Source: Cyathus striatus
Taxonomy: Eukaryota > Basidiomycota > Agaricomycetes > Agaricales > Nidulariaceae
Direction: 5' to 3'
NCBI GenBank assembly: GCA_025738555.1
Contig: JAOVFP010000005.1
Coordinates: 1,488,001 to 1,552,000, forward strand
Length of the DNA stretch: 64,000 bases
Part shown: piece by piece, positions 35,104 through 47,544 of the stretch
Layout: each line of letters begins with the position of its first letter
Position numbering within the stretch: the stretch's first letter is position 1
Translations under genes and position numbers: made by a program
The notes under the pieces: generated by a model
The model's database searches: none
Seen by the model: only the letters and a program-made list of their open reading frames with translations
What the model was told of the DNA's origin: nothing

Positions 35104-38100
35104 TAGCCAAATCATCGGAACGATCAATTATTACTGAATATTAATTCCCGTTCTATGTATAGAGTCTGACAACATGTTTGCATTAGGCATGCAACATAAC
35201 AATTACACGCCTTCAACACGACGACATCAAAATCAGGAAGAAAATTTCAGCGACCATTCCTGTTCCTACTTTAATACTTACTACTGAATCCGGGTTAGGC
35301 TAGCTGTACGCAATATACGGGCGGTGAACCCATCGACCTACTCCTTCTGCTATCGCACGTGCACCTTATCACCATCTCACCTCTCCTTCGGCTCTTTCTC
35401 CTTTCCCATTGTAAGCAAGTACTTCTTGTCGATATCACCCCGATCTAACACACTAACTATACCAACGTGTTACTACTGGATGTGGAAAGATGAAAGTACA
35501 GGTACGATAAGAACCCCTATATGAATTTGATCAAGAGCAGGCGTGTCACCAGACTCCCGGAGTGTTAATACAAGCTCGATACGGCCGGGAATCGATAGAT
35601 ACAATATCTGAAGGACGGAGGGAGGAAAGTTGATAGAAAGAGAAATGAAAGGGATGCATTCGATGCTGTACATTCTCGAATCCTTACCCCGCACGTTCGA
35701 TAACTCACTCCTTGAAATTGCGGAAAGAAAGCTGGAGCTGTACTGCATGTAATACCCTACCACCGGCTTGTCCAATTTTGTATGATTCTGGGCCGTACGT
35801 ATGCGACAAAATTGTGAGGCAAGGAATCGTGAACATGAACGACGACAGTAAACGGCCACGTACCTAGCCTCCTCTCCGCTTTGCCTGGTTGCTTCAATTT
35901 TCCCGTTGGTTATCTCTACTTATTCGTTAGGTAGTCTGAACCTGACAGAAGTCTCCACTGTTCATCTTCGATTACATTACCCTCGTCTCACTTTTCTCTT
36001 GAAGCTAGCACTTAAAATTGTATATGCGGGGATGAAGCGAAATTAGCGTCTTAAACGATATACTTATCTACCTCAATTTACTTTCTTTATCTATCAGGTC
36101 GTGCGGTGGAGTGCGTTTCTCGTCGCTTCCATGTGCAGAGTGGACATGCGCCGTGCACAAATGAAATGTCGGTTCATCGATAATTGTAGGACCGCCCGGT
36201 ACTTATTTACATTTTGTCTCACCAGTGTCAGTGGTTCGAAGAAGGTCCGATTGGATCGACTTGATATTTACGGGCATCGATTAGCCAGGAGGTTGGGTCT
36301 GTTAAAATTAGATCGTGTGTAGGAACGCATAAGGAAGCAATGGGGACATCGAATCTTGATGTGAACAGTCCCAAGTTTCGGTTCTGGCACTTGTTGAAGA
36401 TCGTATTCATAGGTGTTATCGATGTAACATGCGCGTTCTCTTCGTGATCGAGTGTACTCCCGTAGACGCACTTGATATGTGTTTGCGCCCTACACTTTGC
36501 CAATTTGCCTACCCTTGATAAGATAAGATGGACATCACATGATGTGTGTGAAATTTGAACCCGACGCTGTTCTGATATTCAACCTGGACCTCCACCACTA
36601 CTCGTTACACAATCTTATGAAGGCCAGAAGACACGCCATTTCGACAACATGGAGCACCAACCCCTTTGGTCCCTGAGTGACAGTCCCAAAGCTCGTCTTC
36701 CCATGTTGAAATTTTGAAGCGTTGAATATTGAATGCCGGCAGCAATAGTCTTTCGAGACTTGAAGGAGTAGAGGGGGGAGTAGCAGTATATTTTGGGTAT
36801 CTATATCATGCGGTAAGCACCGTCTCCATTCCTCGATGTGGATGCTCAGCTAGTGCTCGTCCTGTGTCGACTCGTCACCGCTTCATTCGTATACTAACTT
36901 TTCGTTCTCTCACAGGACAATGCGAGATCTCTTACGTCGCCCAATAGTCGACAGTTGAATTCAGTGGGTCGTACAGGATGAATTGGACTATCGCAACTTT
37001 ACGCACACGACGGGTGCGTTCGTTTCTCTGCTTTCTCCCCTCCCTGCTTACGGTTGATCCTCCCTGAAGCACGTATAACCGTTATCATCCAAGACCTATT
37101 CTGCAGACTCTTCGTTTGCACCCTTTGAATCCCGAGCCCTTTCATACACTCTCCAAAATGAGAGACAAGCAGCTGCGTCCTCACCATGTATCACGATTCA
37201 TCCAGCGTCGGTTTCAACGCATTCACCGTCTCCATTCTCTATGCCCCTCGAAACGCCTTCCACTTCACCGAGAGCGTTCCCGTTCCCTACTCCAGCGTTA
37301 TTCCAGATCCGTATACCTGCGATGAGCCCCTGAAGAGCTGAATAAGGGAGCGAATCGTGGTAAAGCTTCTAGAACGTGGTGAAGGCTATCGTGCGTGCGG
37401 GTGGTACTACAGGCTCTGCTGGATTCAAGTTAGAGTATAAGGGGGATAGAGACGAGTGGAGGAGCGAGAAGGTGGTGGTTCTGGTTAACAGGTTCCTGAC
37501 CGACGTCATTCCGTACGTCCTGCGCGTCGCTCTCGAGGCTGGTGGCAACGTTTCGCCTGTTCAAGCAGACGCTGTTCATCATCTTTACAATCGGCCTCAC
37601 ACCGCCTATCCTTACACATTGGCGAAAACTACAGCGACAACCACCCCGCGCATCTGACACGAAGAACAACAAGGATCCGTACTGCGCATCGGATTCCTAG
37701 GCCTTACCGGGTGTACACTCGGCGTACCCACAGTAGCCTGGCCTAAGGCTACACTTGTATCTTGCAAAGCCTACGCCTTCACATTGAACCTTCGCGGAGT
37801 TCAGATCTATATCGAACGCCAACGCCGCTTCTTACTTCAACGCTACTATGACACATACGCAGAAGACTATGGGGCACCGGTGATGATGCACGTAGGATCG
37901 TGATGAAGCGGTTAGTGGTCGTTGTCTACGTTGATGTAGCGTGGGCACTGGAGTTTGAGTTGGGTTGAAAAGAGGATGGGTAGCCGCGTCTAATCGCGTT
38001 GGAAAGGGTGTAGGGTGGTCCTGGGTTTCGTCTTGCCCGTTGGATGTGCGCGTTGTTCCGTTCACTTTTCCCGTCACTGACTGGGAAGACCTCAACGATA

Positions 38101-39500
38101 CTTTATATGGAGCTATGGTAGTCTTCACTCCCCAAGCTTATGGCTTATCGTAACACTCCAACGTCTCCGTTGCTTTCGCCCCCTTGGAGACCCAGGAAGA
38201 CGCCTGTACTTGAAGTGAGGCGGAGAGAGGAAGAAGAGGCCGGATATTTGCCTTCGCTGCGCGTGTCTCCTCCGACACCTGTATCGTCTCCGTTCAATAT
38301 TCCTCTTGCAAAGCCTCCGCATTCACGATAATGGCGGGAGTTAACGTTTTGCTACTCGGGAGTTATCGAGACTGTTGATTTGGATGGAGTGAAAGGGGGT
38401 GGAGGCTCGAGGGCCGAGGACAGGAACGGGAACGGTTCAGAATGACGTTGTGTACTTTTAGTATTCTGTAGGATGGTTGCTCTGGAGGTGTACGTCGACG
38501 TCGCTCCTAACATCGACATTCGTGATGCTCCTTTCATTCTCTACGACGGCTTCGTTACTTTCTCCTCCTTCGAGGCCCAGGAAGACACCAGTATATGAAA
38601 TGAGGCGGGGAGAGAAAGAGCAAGAAAAATTGTCTCACAAGCTATCTAGAACGACTTCACCTTCACCTTGAGCGTCCTCAGGCCTTCCGACGGCGTCGTA
38701 TCTTCCCGCTCCCTATAGTTGCGGAAAACTGAGAGAAGAACGGAGAACGAGTTGGCCATTTGACGAGTGGATAGACTCGTTAAGATACAGAACATAGTTA
38801 TGCGTTTGGGGTGGTATTGGCGGGTAGTATTTGCGATTGACAGATACTGAAGCCTGAAGACGGAGAGGATGTAGTGCTCCTTCCTAGTCGATGAACGTAC
38901 GCTCTTATGGTCCTTCTGCCTTCTGCACACACTCACGAGGTGAATGTACCACAGTAACGCTGCGTCATTTCAAGAAAGAGCCAAGAGGAAGCAGCTCCCG
39001 AACATCTACAATACCCACCCACCACCACCCGGCGCTCATCCCTCATCCCGATGTCTAACGTCAAAGACAACGACAACACCCTGCGGCCCTGACCGCGGAT
39101 TCCGAGGAGTATGAAGTAGCAGGCTCTTTTTTACCAGGCCATCTATGTCATCACGTAGAGCGTCTCTAGAGTCCAAACCCACTTCCTGTGCCTACTCCGT
39201 GCGTTACACTACAATTATACCTGCAAAGAGGACTAAAAAGGGAATTGGTGATGCTCGTAGGATCTTAGTCAACACACATACCAGCGACAGTCGGACTCAG
39301 GGATGACCGTAGGCTGAGCGTTCTCGTTTTCGGGAGCGATAGGTAATCCTTTGGGAATAGGGCCCATACTGATAGGCGTGTTGAGGAGAATTCCTGAGTC
39401 TAAGGAGTTGAAGCGCGCTCGTGACTCGCCGTCGAGACGAAGAGGCTCTGGGGCTATGTTGACGGTAAGCGAGAGTATACAATAAGAAAGTGAGCTGCTT
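35104..39500. other. CpG-rich mosaic with no intact gene
   Basis: CG dinucleotides are frequent here, unlike in the flanks. Reading frames are short (under 130 codons) on both strands. Two blocks repeat loosely about 540 bp apart: CTTGCAAAGCCT(A/C)CGC at 37766 and 38308. A second pair, GGAGACCCAGGAAGACGCC at 38183 and GAGGCCCAGGAAGACACC at 38572, lies about 390 bp apart. Translations such as AYAFTLNLRGVQIYIERQRR near 37770 look like exon pieces, but I cannot name a family. The region may hold genes cut into fragments, or genes with many short exons that I cannot assemble by eye. Confidence 0.55.
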
Positions 39501-39502
39501 AC

Positions 39503-39935
39503 TCTTTGATTGCGAATTCAGCGATATCCTGCTCAGTCTATCACACCACGTCAGCCACAATAGAATACACAACGAGAAAGAACGCACAATAAACGTATCA
39601 TAATGGCTCTCAATCTGGTCCAACCCTCCATTCGCCTGATCAGCCGCCATCAACTGGCTCAAAGTGAATTCATCCACCGCGGTAGGATACCGTTGAAATA
39701 TATCGGGGGTAATGAACGGTTCGAGGACAAGCCATCCGCCAAGGTTGACACCGTATACGCGGTCTGTGCCCCACGTCCACGAGGTGTTAAGTGGAGGCGT
39801 CCATGAGTTGGGTTGGGCGAGGGAGGTATATGGATCGTTGGGGTCTTGGACCCAGAATCCACCGAAGGGGTTACGGTAAATGAAGGTGGTTCCGTTGGAG
39901 AGGAATCTAGTATTGGATTCGGCCGCGTGCGTCTC
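39503..39935 (-). pseudogene. exg: Exo-beta-1,3-glucanase (GH5, exg-type) N-terminal fragment
   Basis: The minus strand reads NGTTFIYRNPFGGFWVQDP, VYGVNLGGWLVLEPFITPDI and DEFTLSQLMAADQANGGLDQ to DTFI, then a 50-nt GT-AG intron (39587-39538) and TEQDIAEFAIKE up to a donor at 39502. NLGGWLVLEPFITP and the spacing to the TEQDIAEFA segment are typical of fungal glucan 1,3-beta-glucosidases, secreted or wall-bound cell-wall enzymes. The catalytic half that should start with a GLNWVRLPI-like stretch is absent: the next exon-like segment (PEPLRLDGESRARF) is unrelated. The N-terminus is cut near 39907 by a dispersed repeat. It is a relic of about 120 codons, with CpG-rich, little-mutated sequence. 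Confidence 0.8.
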
Positions 39936-40345
39936 AATTCTCAGATCTCAGATGCCAAGCTGCACTGTACCAATCCTACAAAGATCAATTTTTGAGGAGA
40001 AAGCTAATATAGAACATCATCATAGGACTTGGGTAATGCAAGTCATAGGCACATCCTTACCTGTAACATCTATCCTGCAGAGCTGAATCATAGGACAAAC
40101 CCAGTCTGAGTTACACCTCGAACTATGTTCGACATAATGATAACTCAAGTAGTATTTCCTCTACAACGTGACTGGGAAGCCTCAGGCAACTGGTTACTGA
40201 AGTAACGCTCCGATCCTCGGGGTAACATTAAAATCTTTTCAATCGAAATTCCGATGCACCCAATAAGAAATTGACAAGATCTTGCGGGTTACTCGACAAG
40301 GCTAATGAGAAGACAACATGCCTAGAATCAAGATGCGCGCTGTAC
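39907..40345. repeat. Dispersed repeat, copy 1
   Basis: It starts AGTATTGGATTCGGC and runs through CCAATCCTACAAAGATCAAT, CATCCTTACCTGTAACATC, GACAAACCCAGTCTGAG and GTGACTGGGAAGCCTCAG. A second copy lies at 40866-41345 and a short third copy near 44330-44520. No coding sequence and no clear termini were found. Confidence 0.85.
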
Positions 40346-40380
40346 TCTACATTAAAAGAGTTAACTCATTGACTCATAAC

Positions 40381-40482
40381 TCTTTGTGTTGGTATATCGG
40401 TTAGTACACGCGCTTGTCATTCTTGATCCCATGGATCCAACTTGCATCGCGCGAAAGCTGGGTTCGACTCCCAGACAGAGAG
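40381..40482 (+). tRNA. tRNA-Asp (GTC) with an intron
   Basis: Acceptor strands TCTTTGT and ACAGAGA pair (one G-T), followed by discriminator G. The T arm is CTGGG-TTCGACT-CCCAG, the D stem GTAT/GTAC with loop ATCGGTTA, and the anticodon stem CGCGC/GCGCG with loop TTGTCA and anticodon GTC at 40416-40418. An intron of about 27 nt follows the base 3' of the anticodon, the standard nuclear position. A six-T run at 40507-40512 is a Pol III terminator. One oddity: four bases instead of two separate the acceptor and D stems. Confidence 0.8.
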
Positions 40483-40865
40483 ATATCATGTACACGTAAA
40501 TGGTAATTTTTTCTTCTCGTTTAGCGTGCTATGAGCGTTCCGATAAATGGGTACTAGCATTCCTGCGCAATTGATGCAACTACTGACTTATTCTGACCCC
40601 ATTCCCTCAATTTCAGTCTTTCAGATGATCCATCGCAATCGAGCCCTATCTCAGACATCGTGTACATCTCGAGAGTACTCAAAGTCGAGTCAATCGTTAC
40701 ATATTTTGGCTACTTGCGTCTTCCGTACAGGGATTTAATCATAGTTAAAGTCAGGCTCCTAGAACCTGCCTCTCATTGCGGTAGGGAGGGGAGGGCATAA
40801 TACATGATGTGTGTCGTCCAATCACCCTCCATTAATAACTCACAAGCATGTATCAATTTCAGTAC

Positions 40866-41345
40866 TTTCTAGTATCGGATTCGACTGCGTGCATCTGAAT
40901 TCTCAGATGCCAGCTGCACGTGCCAATCCTACAAAGATCAATCTTTGAAGAGAAAGTTAATATTGAACATCAACATAGGATTTGGGTAATCCAAGTCCTA
41001 GGCACATCCTTACCTGTAATGTCTATCCTGCAGAGCTGAATCATAGGACAAACCCACTGTGAGTTACACCTCTAACTATGTTCGACATAATAATAACTGA
41101 AGTAGTATTTCTGTAAGTATGGTCATACTTACAACGAACCATCTGTATAAATACCACCAGGGATTAAGATACTTATTGTTTCTTAATAGCTTCTTTTGCC
41201 TAGCGGTACAAGTGTACTTGTTGTGTTCTGGCGGATGCAAGCTTTCAATTTCTTTTCTAACATGACTGGGAAGCCTCAGACAACTGGTTACTGGAGTAAC
41301 TAACGTGCCAACACTCTAATCCTCGTAGCAATGTTAAAATATTTT
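40866..41345. repeat. Dispersed repeat, copy 2, with a small insertion
   Basis: It aligns with copy 1 over its length, except that about 140 bp at 41115-41255 are extra. The insert begins with a palindrome GTAAGTATGgtCATACTTAC and may be a small inserted element. Extra upstream homology (CCATTAATAACTCACAAG at 40835) links copy 2 to the third copy near 44340. Confidence 0.8.
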
Positions 41346-42300
41346 CAATCGAAGTTCTGGTGCACTCAATGAATGACTTCCCGCAGCGTTTAGCAACCCA
41401 GATTATTTTTCTAAACACTAAGCAAGTGGCGCTCGGTTAATCTAGGTCTGCATTTCTAACCATAACAAATTTTCTCTTAGACTTCCAATGTCATTTCTAA
41501 ATTTCACTAGCGCGGTACGGTATGGGTTAAAACACGGCTGTAAACGATTTCACGGTTAAAATCAATAAATTTAAGCCATCAAGATTGTGTTAATATTACT
41601 CAGAGCACGCCAAAAGACACGTCGAAAACCGTGATGACATTATTATAAGCTTAAAGTAGTGGAAATAAGTCTCCAGGGAGCAAATGTCATATGTAGTTAT
41701 GTGGACAGAGTAATTACAATAACATTATGAGAATTTTAACATATCCTACTCACTTATGTACACAATCAAGACTAGGATTGAGCTTTAGGTGATGCTTTAT
41801 GTCGGAAAAATCGTAAAAACCATATCAGTTGCTGACCTTCCTGATGCGGCGAGTCATATTAGCCACTTATAAGGCCGCATAATCCCTGGTACTTGCCTGG
41901 TACATATTATAAATGCTGATTTGTTTTCCAGCGGCAAGCATATCAGTTCACATAAGTTATAATCTTGCTTGACACATAACTCCCTAGAATACATATCAGG
42001 TCTCATTACTTATGATTATTTCAGACATGCTTCCCAAAGGCAAGCATATCAGAATATATGCCCTCTGAATATCTCTGGTATGACGCTCTAGGCAGTAATA
42101 TCAGGCTATGTCATGTATGGTCATTTTGGTAGGTTGCCTCAAGGTATGCATATCAGTTGCATATCAGATCATGTTACCTGTGGTCACTTCTATCTATATG
42201 ATTATACCCAGGACACGTATCAGGTCATATTATCATGTGTTATACTCTGTTATATTGAACAAAGGTGGGTATATTGCAGGGCTTCACATAAAAATGTTGC
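41346..42300. repeat. AT-rich segment with scattered CATATCAG words
   Basis: Between 41820 and 42235 the word (C)ATATCAG or GTATCAG occurs about nine times, often as AAGCATATCAG, spaced 30-100 bp apart. No gene is evident. Confidence 0.5.
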
Positions 42301-44329
42301 GGGAACTTAGTGTTTGCTTAGTGTTACCAATGTGCTCCTTCATACAGTCTTGGAGTTTGGATTCAGTGGTGGACACAAACAGACACAGACCTACAGTCTT
42401 CTGTTGTGAGCAACACCGTATGACGTTTGACTTAGGGACTCAGACAGGAACATAACATTCGCCAGAACCAATTATGTTTCGTATTTCCGTAAAGTTGGAT
42501 TCCAGACAAATTCCTGCTCCATCAGATGGAGAGCATGGGTTCAAATGCTCCACAGTGCCACCTTGCAAATATGCATATAAGGGAGCAGGTTTTGACTTCT
42601 TAAGTACCATCCCTGCTCGCTTTTCCCTGCTCTCTGTCCCACATCGGACTGTCTACTATCTCATACAGTAGTACTAGCTTATTCTAGTGCTACTAGTGTT
42701 TTCAACAAGGTGAGTTGATGATCACTTTTCGAGGCTATATTACCTTTCATGCATTCGCAGGTTGGGTAAGTTGTGGCACTTATTATATTTGAGACATGTT
42801 TTCTCTTGCTTTGTTTGTGAAGTATGTAGTTTGGACATAGTGGTAGCGTATATCTCAATAGCACGTAGTTGTAACTACATACCCCATTTGTATAGTATTC
42901 CAGAAATATACATGTTGCTTTTATTGTGTAACAGGAGTGCATATACATTGGTCAATATCACGAATATAAAGTGGAATCTTGTGGTCAAGTCTAATAGCAG
43001 TGCTGCCTTCACTGACGGTGTTGGTCGTTCTTGGTGTGTGCTTGTCTGTGAGAAATAGTGGATAAGGTGATTATTGAACCATTTCTCCCTGATCAAAAGT
43101 ACCATGCCATATCATAACCATCACTGTAATCATTAGATATAATGGTGACTATAATGAAAAGACTGGATAAGTTGATTACTGAACCATATCTACCCTCCAG
43201 AATCCTGATGACCTGATATGGCCTGATATATTCATACCTGGGCAAATATTGTTTTCTCGATTTTTCCGACATAACCTTCCAACTCCACCAATGCCACCAA
43301 ACTGTGAACTCAACCACCAGCCCAACATCATTCCACAAGCTTTGACACAAAGTAGCAAGTTTATTTTTCATTCTATTTCAGCTATTTTGTTATAAGTTAT
43401 TACCTTCATCCAAGACTGTCATTTGTGATCCTGCAGTGTATATATAATTGTTTTACTTGGCATATATGCTGCTGTATTATCTTCACAGCTCTCTAACCAA
43501 GTTTTACACCATATCATACTTGAACTCTTTGTCTCTTACACTGTTTTGATGATTTCTTCTTAAGCTTAATCAGTTCTACAGTCTTGTCACCTGAGACTTC
43601 TCATGTTTAATCTCTCTCATTATGTTGCAAGCTTTCCTTTTACCTGTCTGGCTTTGTTTGTCTCAACTTACATCAATACTAGAATGAGAGGAAAATAATC
43701 TTGATGTAATCATGTATCAACATCTTCCTTAAAGTTAGATTCACTGGGTAGTTAGTAGTAATGGACTCAAGACTCAAGAACAACTTATGAATGTGTTGAA
43801 CACAAATAAATGTCTTACCAATTGTGTACTAATGTGGTATTCACCTCCAAGGTATTGAATACTTAATTATGCTTGATTCCATGGCTCAGTGTGGTTAATT
43901 TTTGTTCAGAGACTTAAGTTAGAGCTTGCTTTGAGAGGTTACAATGACCCAACAATGTCCATTAGCCATAGGTAATTCACCAGAGGCTCTTCACTTATGG
44001 TTAATGGAAAGTGGAATTGGAAAACAAATTTCAAAAAACCATACAGTTCTGGAACACCATAATAAACAACAGTAAATGTAGCCATATTGATGGCCATGTA
44101 ATGGTACCATGGTACAGGTACCAATGGGTGATAACCACACCAAACCCATCTCATGCTGAGTTCTCTCCTGGCCTCAGATGGTATGGTACCCATGATGTCC
44201 ATAACTGTACTGTAACTGTTTTGCACAGTTACAGTTGGCAGCCCTATACATAACCCACTTGAGACTTGAGATTTGAAATGAAATGAAAGGCACATTAAAC
44301 ATTATGCTTGAACTCCTCAAAGTATATCA
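42301..44329. other. Unassigned AT-rich sequence
   Basis: No recognisable domain in any frame. A hAT-like end GTTGGCAGCCCTA occurs at 44231, but its partner was not found. Confidence 0.4.
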
Positions 44330-44520
44330 TTGTCTTCCAATCACTGTCCATTAATAACTCACAAGGATGCGTCAATTTCAGTACATTTTGGTATCAGATT
44401 TGAACCTGTACCAATCCTACAAAGATCAATCTATGAAAGGTAATCTATTATCTAATATAAATATAGAACATCAGTAATGCAAGCCCAGCTCAAAGCCAAA
44501 GCATACCCCTGCCTGTAGGC
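44330..44520. repeat. Dispersed repeat, copy 3 (short)
   Basis: It shares CCATTAATAACTCACAAGGA, CAATCCTACAAAGATCAATC and the following GAACATCA words with copies 1 and 2. It is CpG-poor and truncated. Confidence 0.75.
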
Positions 44521-44836
44521 ATTAGATGATCAGGGGGGGTATGCACTAAAAGGGCAAAGAGGGTTACTAGGGAGTAATAGCTATGAAAATATGTAAGGGT
44601 TGTCACTTACTCTTGCTAACAGTTGAGCAAAGGTGAGTCCAGGGGAATATCTGCAGAATACACAAGGTAATTCCGGGCAAAGGGGGGATGAACATGCTAG
44701 TATAGTTGCTTGTAAACTATGACACTTGTAACTACTATTAATATCACTAAAACTCCTTTGAGGTCCTGGGAAGGCTTAGATCACATGGGTTTTTACACTC
44801 AAAAGTAAATGGATTGTCATAAATACACTAAGTAGC

Positions 44837-45134
44837 ACTACTGGATGATTTCAACCACTTGTTCACACTCAGGAGAGCATAATGGAAAATTCAGCTTGAC
44901 CAAGTGTTCAAGCCCAAAATTAATGTGTGACATGAGGCAGAACTGTTCAGAACTGTTCATACCTGTACAGACACCCAATATGGGTGAAATTTTTTGGCTA
45001 AGTAAGCACCATATCTCTCTCAAACTACTGTTCATGACAGCCTGTGATGTGTGACAAATGTGCTCAAGTGTTCAGTTCAAAGGCCCTGCATGACACATGA
45101 CTGAACACTTGGTTGAAATCATCCAGTAATAGTG
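44837..45134. mobile_element. Small inverted-repeat (MITE-like) element
   Basis: CACTACTGGATGATTTCAAC at the left is mirrored by GGTTGAAATCATCCAGTAAT-AGTG at the right. Further GTGTTCA / TGAACAC pairs lie inside. At about 300 bp and without a frame it fits a MITE. No convincing target duplication was found. Confidence 0.65.
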
Positions 45135-46689
45135 GAAGAATTGATACAGAATTGCTTAATTCTACATGAGCAGGTTTGTAAGCCTTATATACTACTGAAA
45201 AAGTGGAGTTCTTAGGTACTGTAAAGCTACTGTACAGCTGTAACATATGTCTGGATTGAGTAATTAACTATGATGCTGGGAGGAGGGACATGTACATTCA
45301 GGAGGTAAAGTCTGAATAGGAGTGTGTTGGTCATATCACCTTGAAGGGTGTGGGCACATGGGATAATAGAGATGCACTTATTGGTTGATGCACATTTCTA
45401 AATGCCCATCATGTTGTGAGCATAAAGATAGAACCATCAGTATGCATGGCTTTGGGTATATGGTCTGTTCACTTCAATTGGTAGATTGGGTTGGGGTTTC
45501 ATTCACAAGATGCTGAGAGCCGATTTGGCTTGAGTTCAGAATAGTGGCAAGGGTTGTTGGTGCTTAATGGGTGCTTTGGTACTGCTGGCTTCCTTGAGTA
45601 AGGATTGCTACCAGAACTGTCTCATGACCTGAATGCGTCACATTACTGTGTGCTTCTGATGAGTCAAGTGCCACTGGGGTTCTATATACATGCTTTCTTG
45701 CTCTATCTCTTATTATAATCACTATTGCTTTTAAGTCTTTTTACTATGTCCTTAGTGGGGGTGTCTATAAATAGCACAATCATTAGCAGTTTGGACCTCA
45801 CTCCAATGCTTAGGTAATCCAATTATGATTGCAAGTGAGTGGCTTATATTATATAGATATCACAAATATTATGCTTATACATGTTGTACATCTGTCAGGC
45901 ATATTAGCACATATAGGGGAGAGGATGGGACACAGCACAATGGGAATGTGGCAAAGGGGAGGTATGTGCAGATGGAGGGGGGCATAAACATGCAGACAGG
46001 TGGGGGGGATGGCACACAGCACAATGAGAGTGCATTGCTATACTACACAATGATAGGAGAGGTCCAGGAGGGGAGTGAATGATGTAATGATGTTGCATGG
46101 TGAAATGAGAATACATGGGAGCACATTGCATGGCACATCAAGAACAAGTGTTTTGCACTACATGACAGAATCACCCATGCATGTACCAGTATATGGTGTG
46201 TTATTGAAGATGCACCTCTGCTGCTAAAAAAAAGTGAGCAAGAACATGTGAATGAAACTTAAAAAACAGACTTACATTATGGTATTTCCCCCAACCACAA
46301 AATCTTTGGCCCTCCATCATGTTCCATGTGCCAGGGCTAAATGACAGGCACTCATCAGGAAAACTGAGCACCCAGCATAGATCTCCAGTGTCATATCCTA
46401 TATTGCTTACCTTGGGCCATGGACCTTCATACTTCAACTTGAATATTGTTTCCTCTGATCAACTTGTATATTTTCATATTGTTACATATATTGCTTACTG
46501 TACATAATTTACTTTTACCTCCATCTCATCCATTCTACTAAGCCATCCCCTCAGTATTGTAGTTACATATTGATAGTGAATCACTTATCATTCTTAAGTG
46601 TGCCACTATTTGTTTCATGGTACACTGCCATATGTGCCCATTTCTCAAACACATTTTATTATGTTTAATTAGTATTAGTCTTCATTCTT
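45135..46689. other. Unassigned sequence
   Basis: No gene is supported. The word GGCACACAGCACAATG-like occurs twice at 45932 and 46011 in a short tandem duplication. Confidence 0.4.
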
Positions 46690-47544
46690 GTACATTATCT
46701 CTGATAAGACTAACTTTTAGATTTTGTTTATTTATGTAGTATTAACATTATCAACAAAGAACATACAGTTCAAGTTAGATTTATATTTAGTTTGAGGGCA
46801 CAAGAGTTTCCAGTAGGATAAATGAACAATGTATTTTAATAACAGTAAATGTGATTGCTGTCAGTACTTTCAAATCAGATTTCAGACTTCAGAATTGTAC
46901 TCAGAATGCCAATATCACATTCAGAACATACTCTACTGTGAGAATGGAAGTACAGCCAGTGTGGTGCTTAAGATAATCTAAAGTAAATCTAACTACTTAT
47001 ATACTAAATTACATCCCAGCAATCTCATGTGCAATGATCTAGCTAGGGAAGTGTATGTATTATATGTCCTAGTGGAATCATAACAGTTAAAGAGGTATGG
47101 TTATCCCTCCATATGAGAATCCATGAGGGTGCACTCTGTCTTGGAGATGCATCAAGTGCCACACTGTGCTATTAATAGGCACACATCAAGACATGTGCTA
47201 ATACATGTGCTAATCTTGGAAAGTGACATACTCACATCACCAACACACATGCACAGAGGCAAGGTATGTATTTCCTCCACCTATAACTATCTTTACTGAA
47301 TTGCAAACAGGGCTGAGATGGTGCATTGGGTGGCCAAGAGTCTTTGACCTTTCAGTATTGTCCAGGACCATGGTTATTGATGTATGATGAAGACTGGTCA
47401 ACTTGAGTGCTACATACCATCCCCCAGCACAGTTGGTCACAATGTACAACAGGTCTTCAAGCATACTCATGAGCACATCACATCAATACTACAAGTAAGT
47501 AATCAGTCATGTTCAAGAAAGTATGGTATACTAATACATAACCT

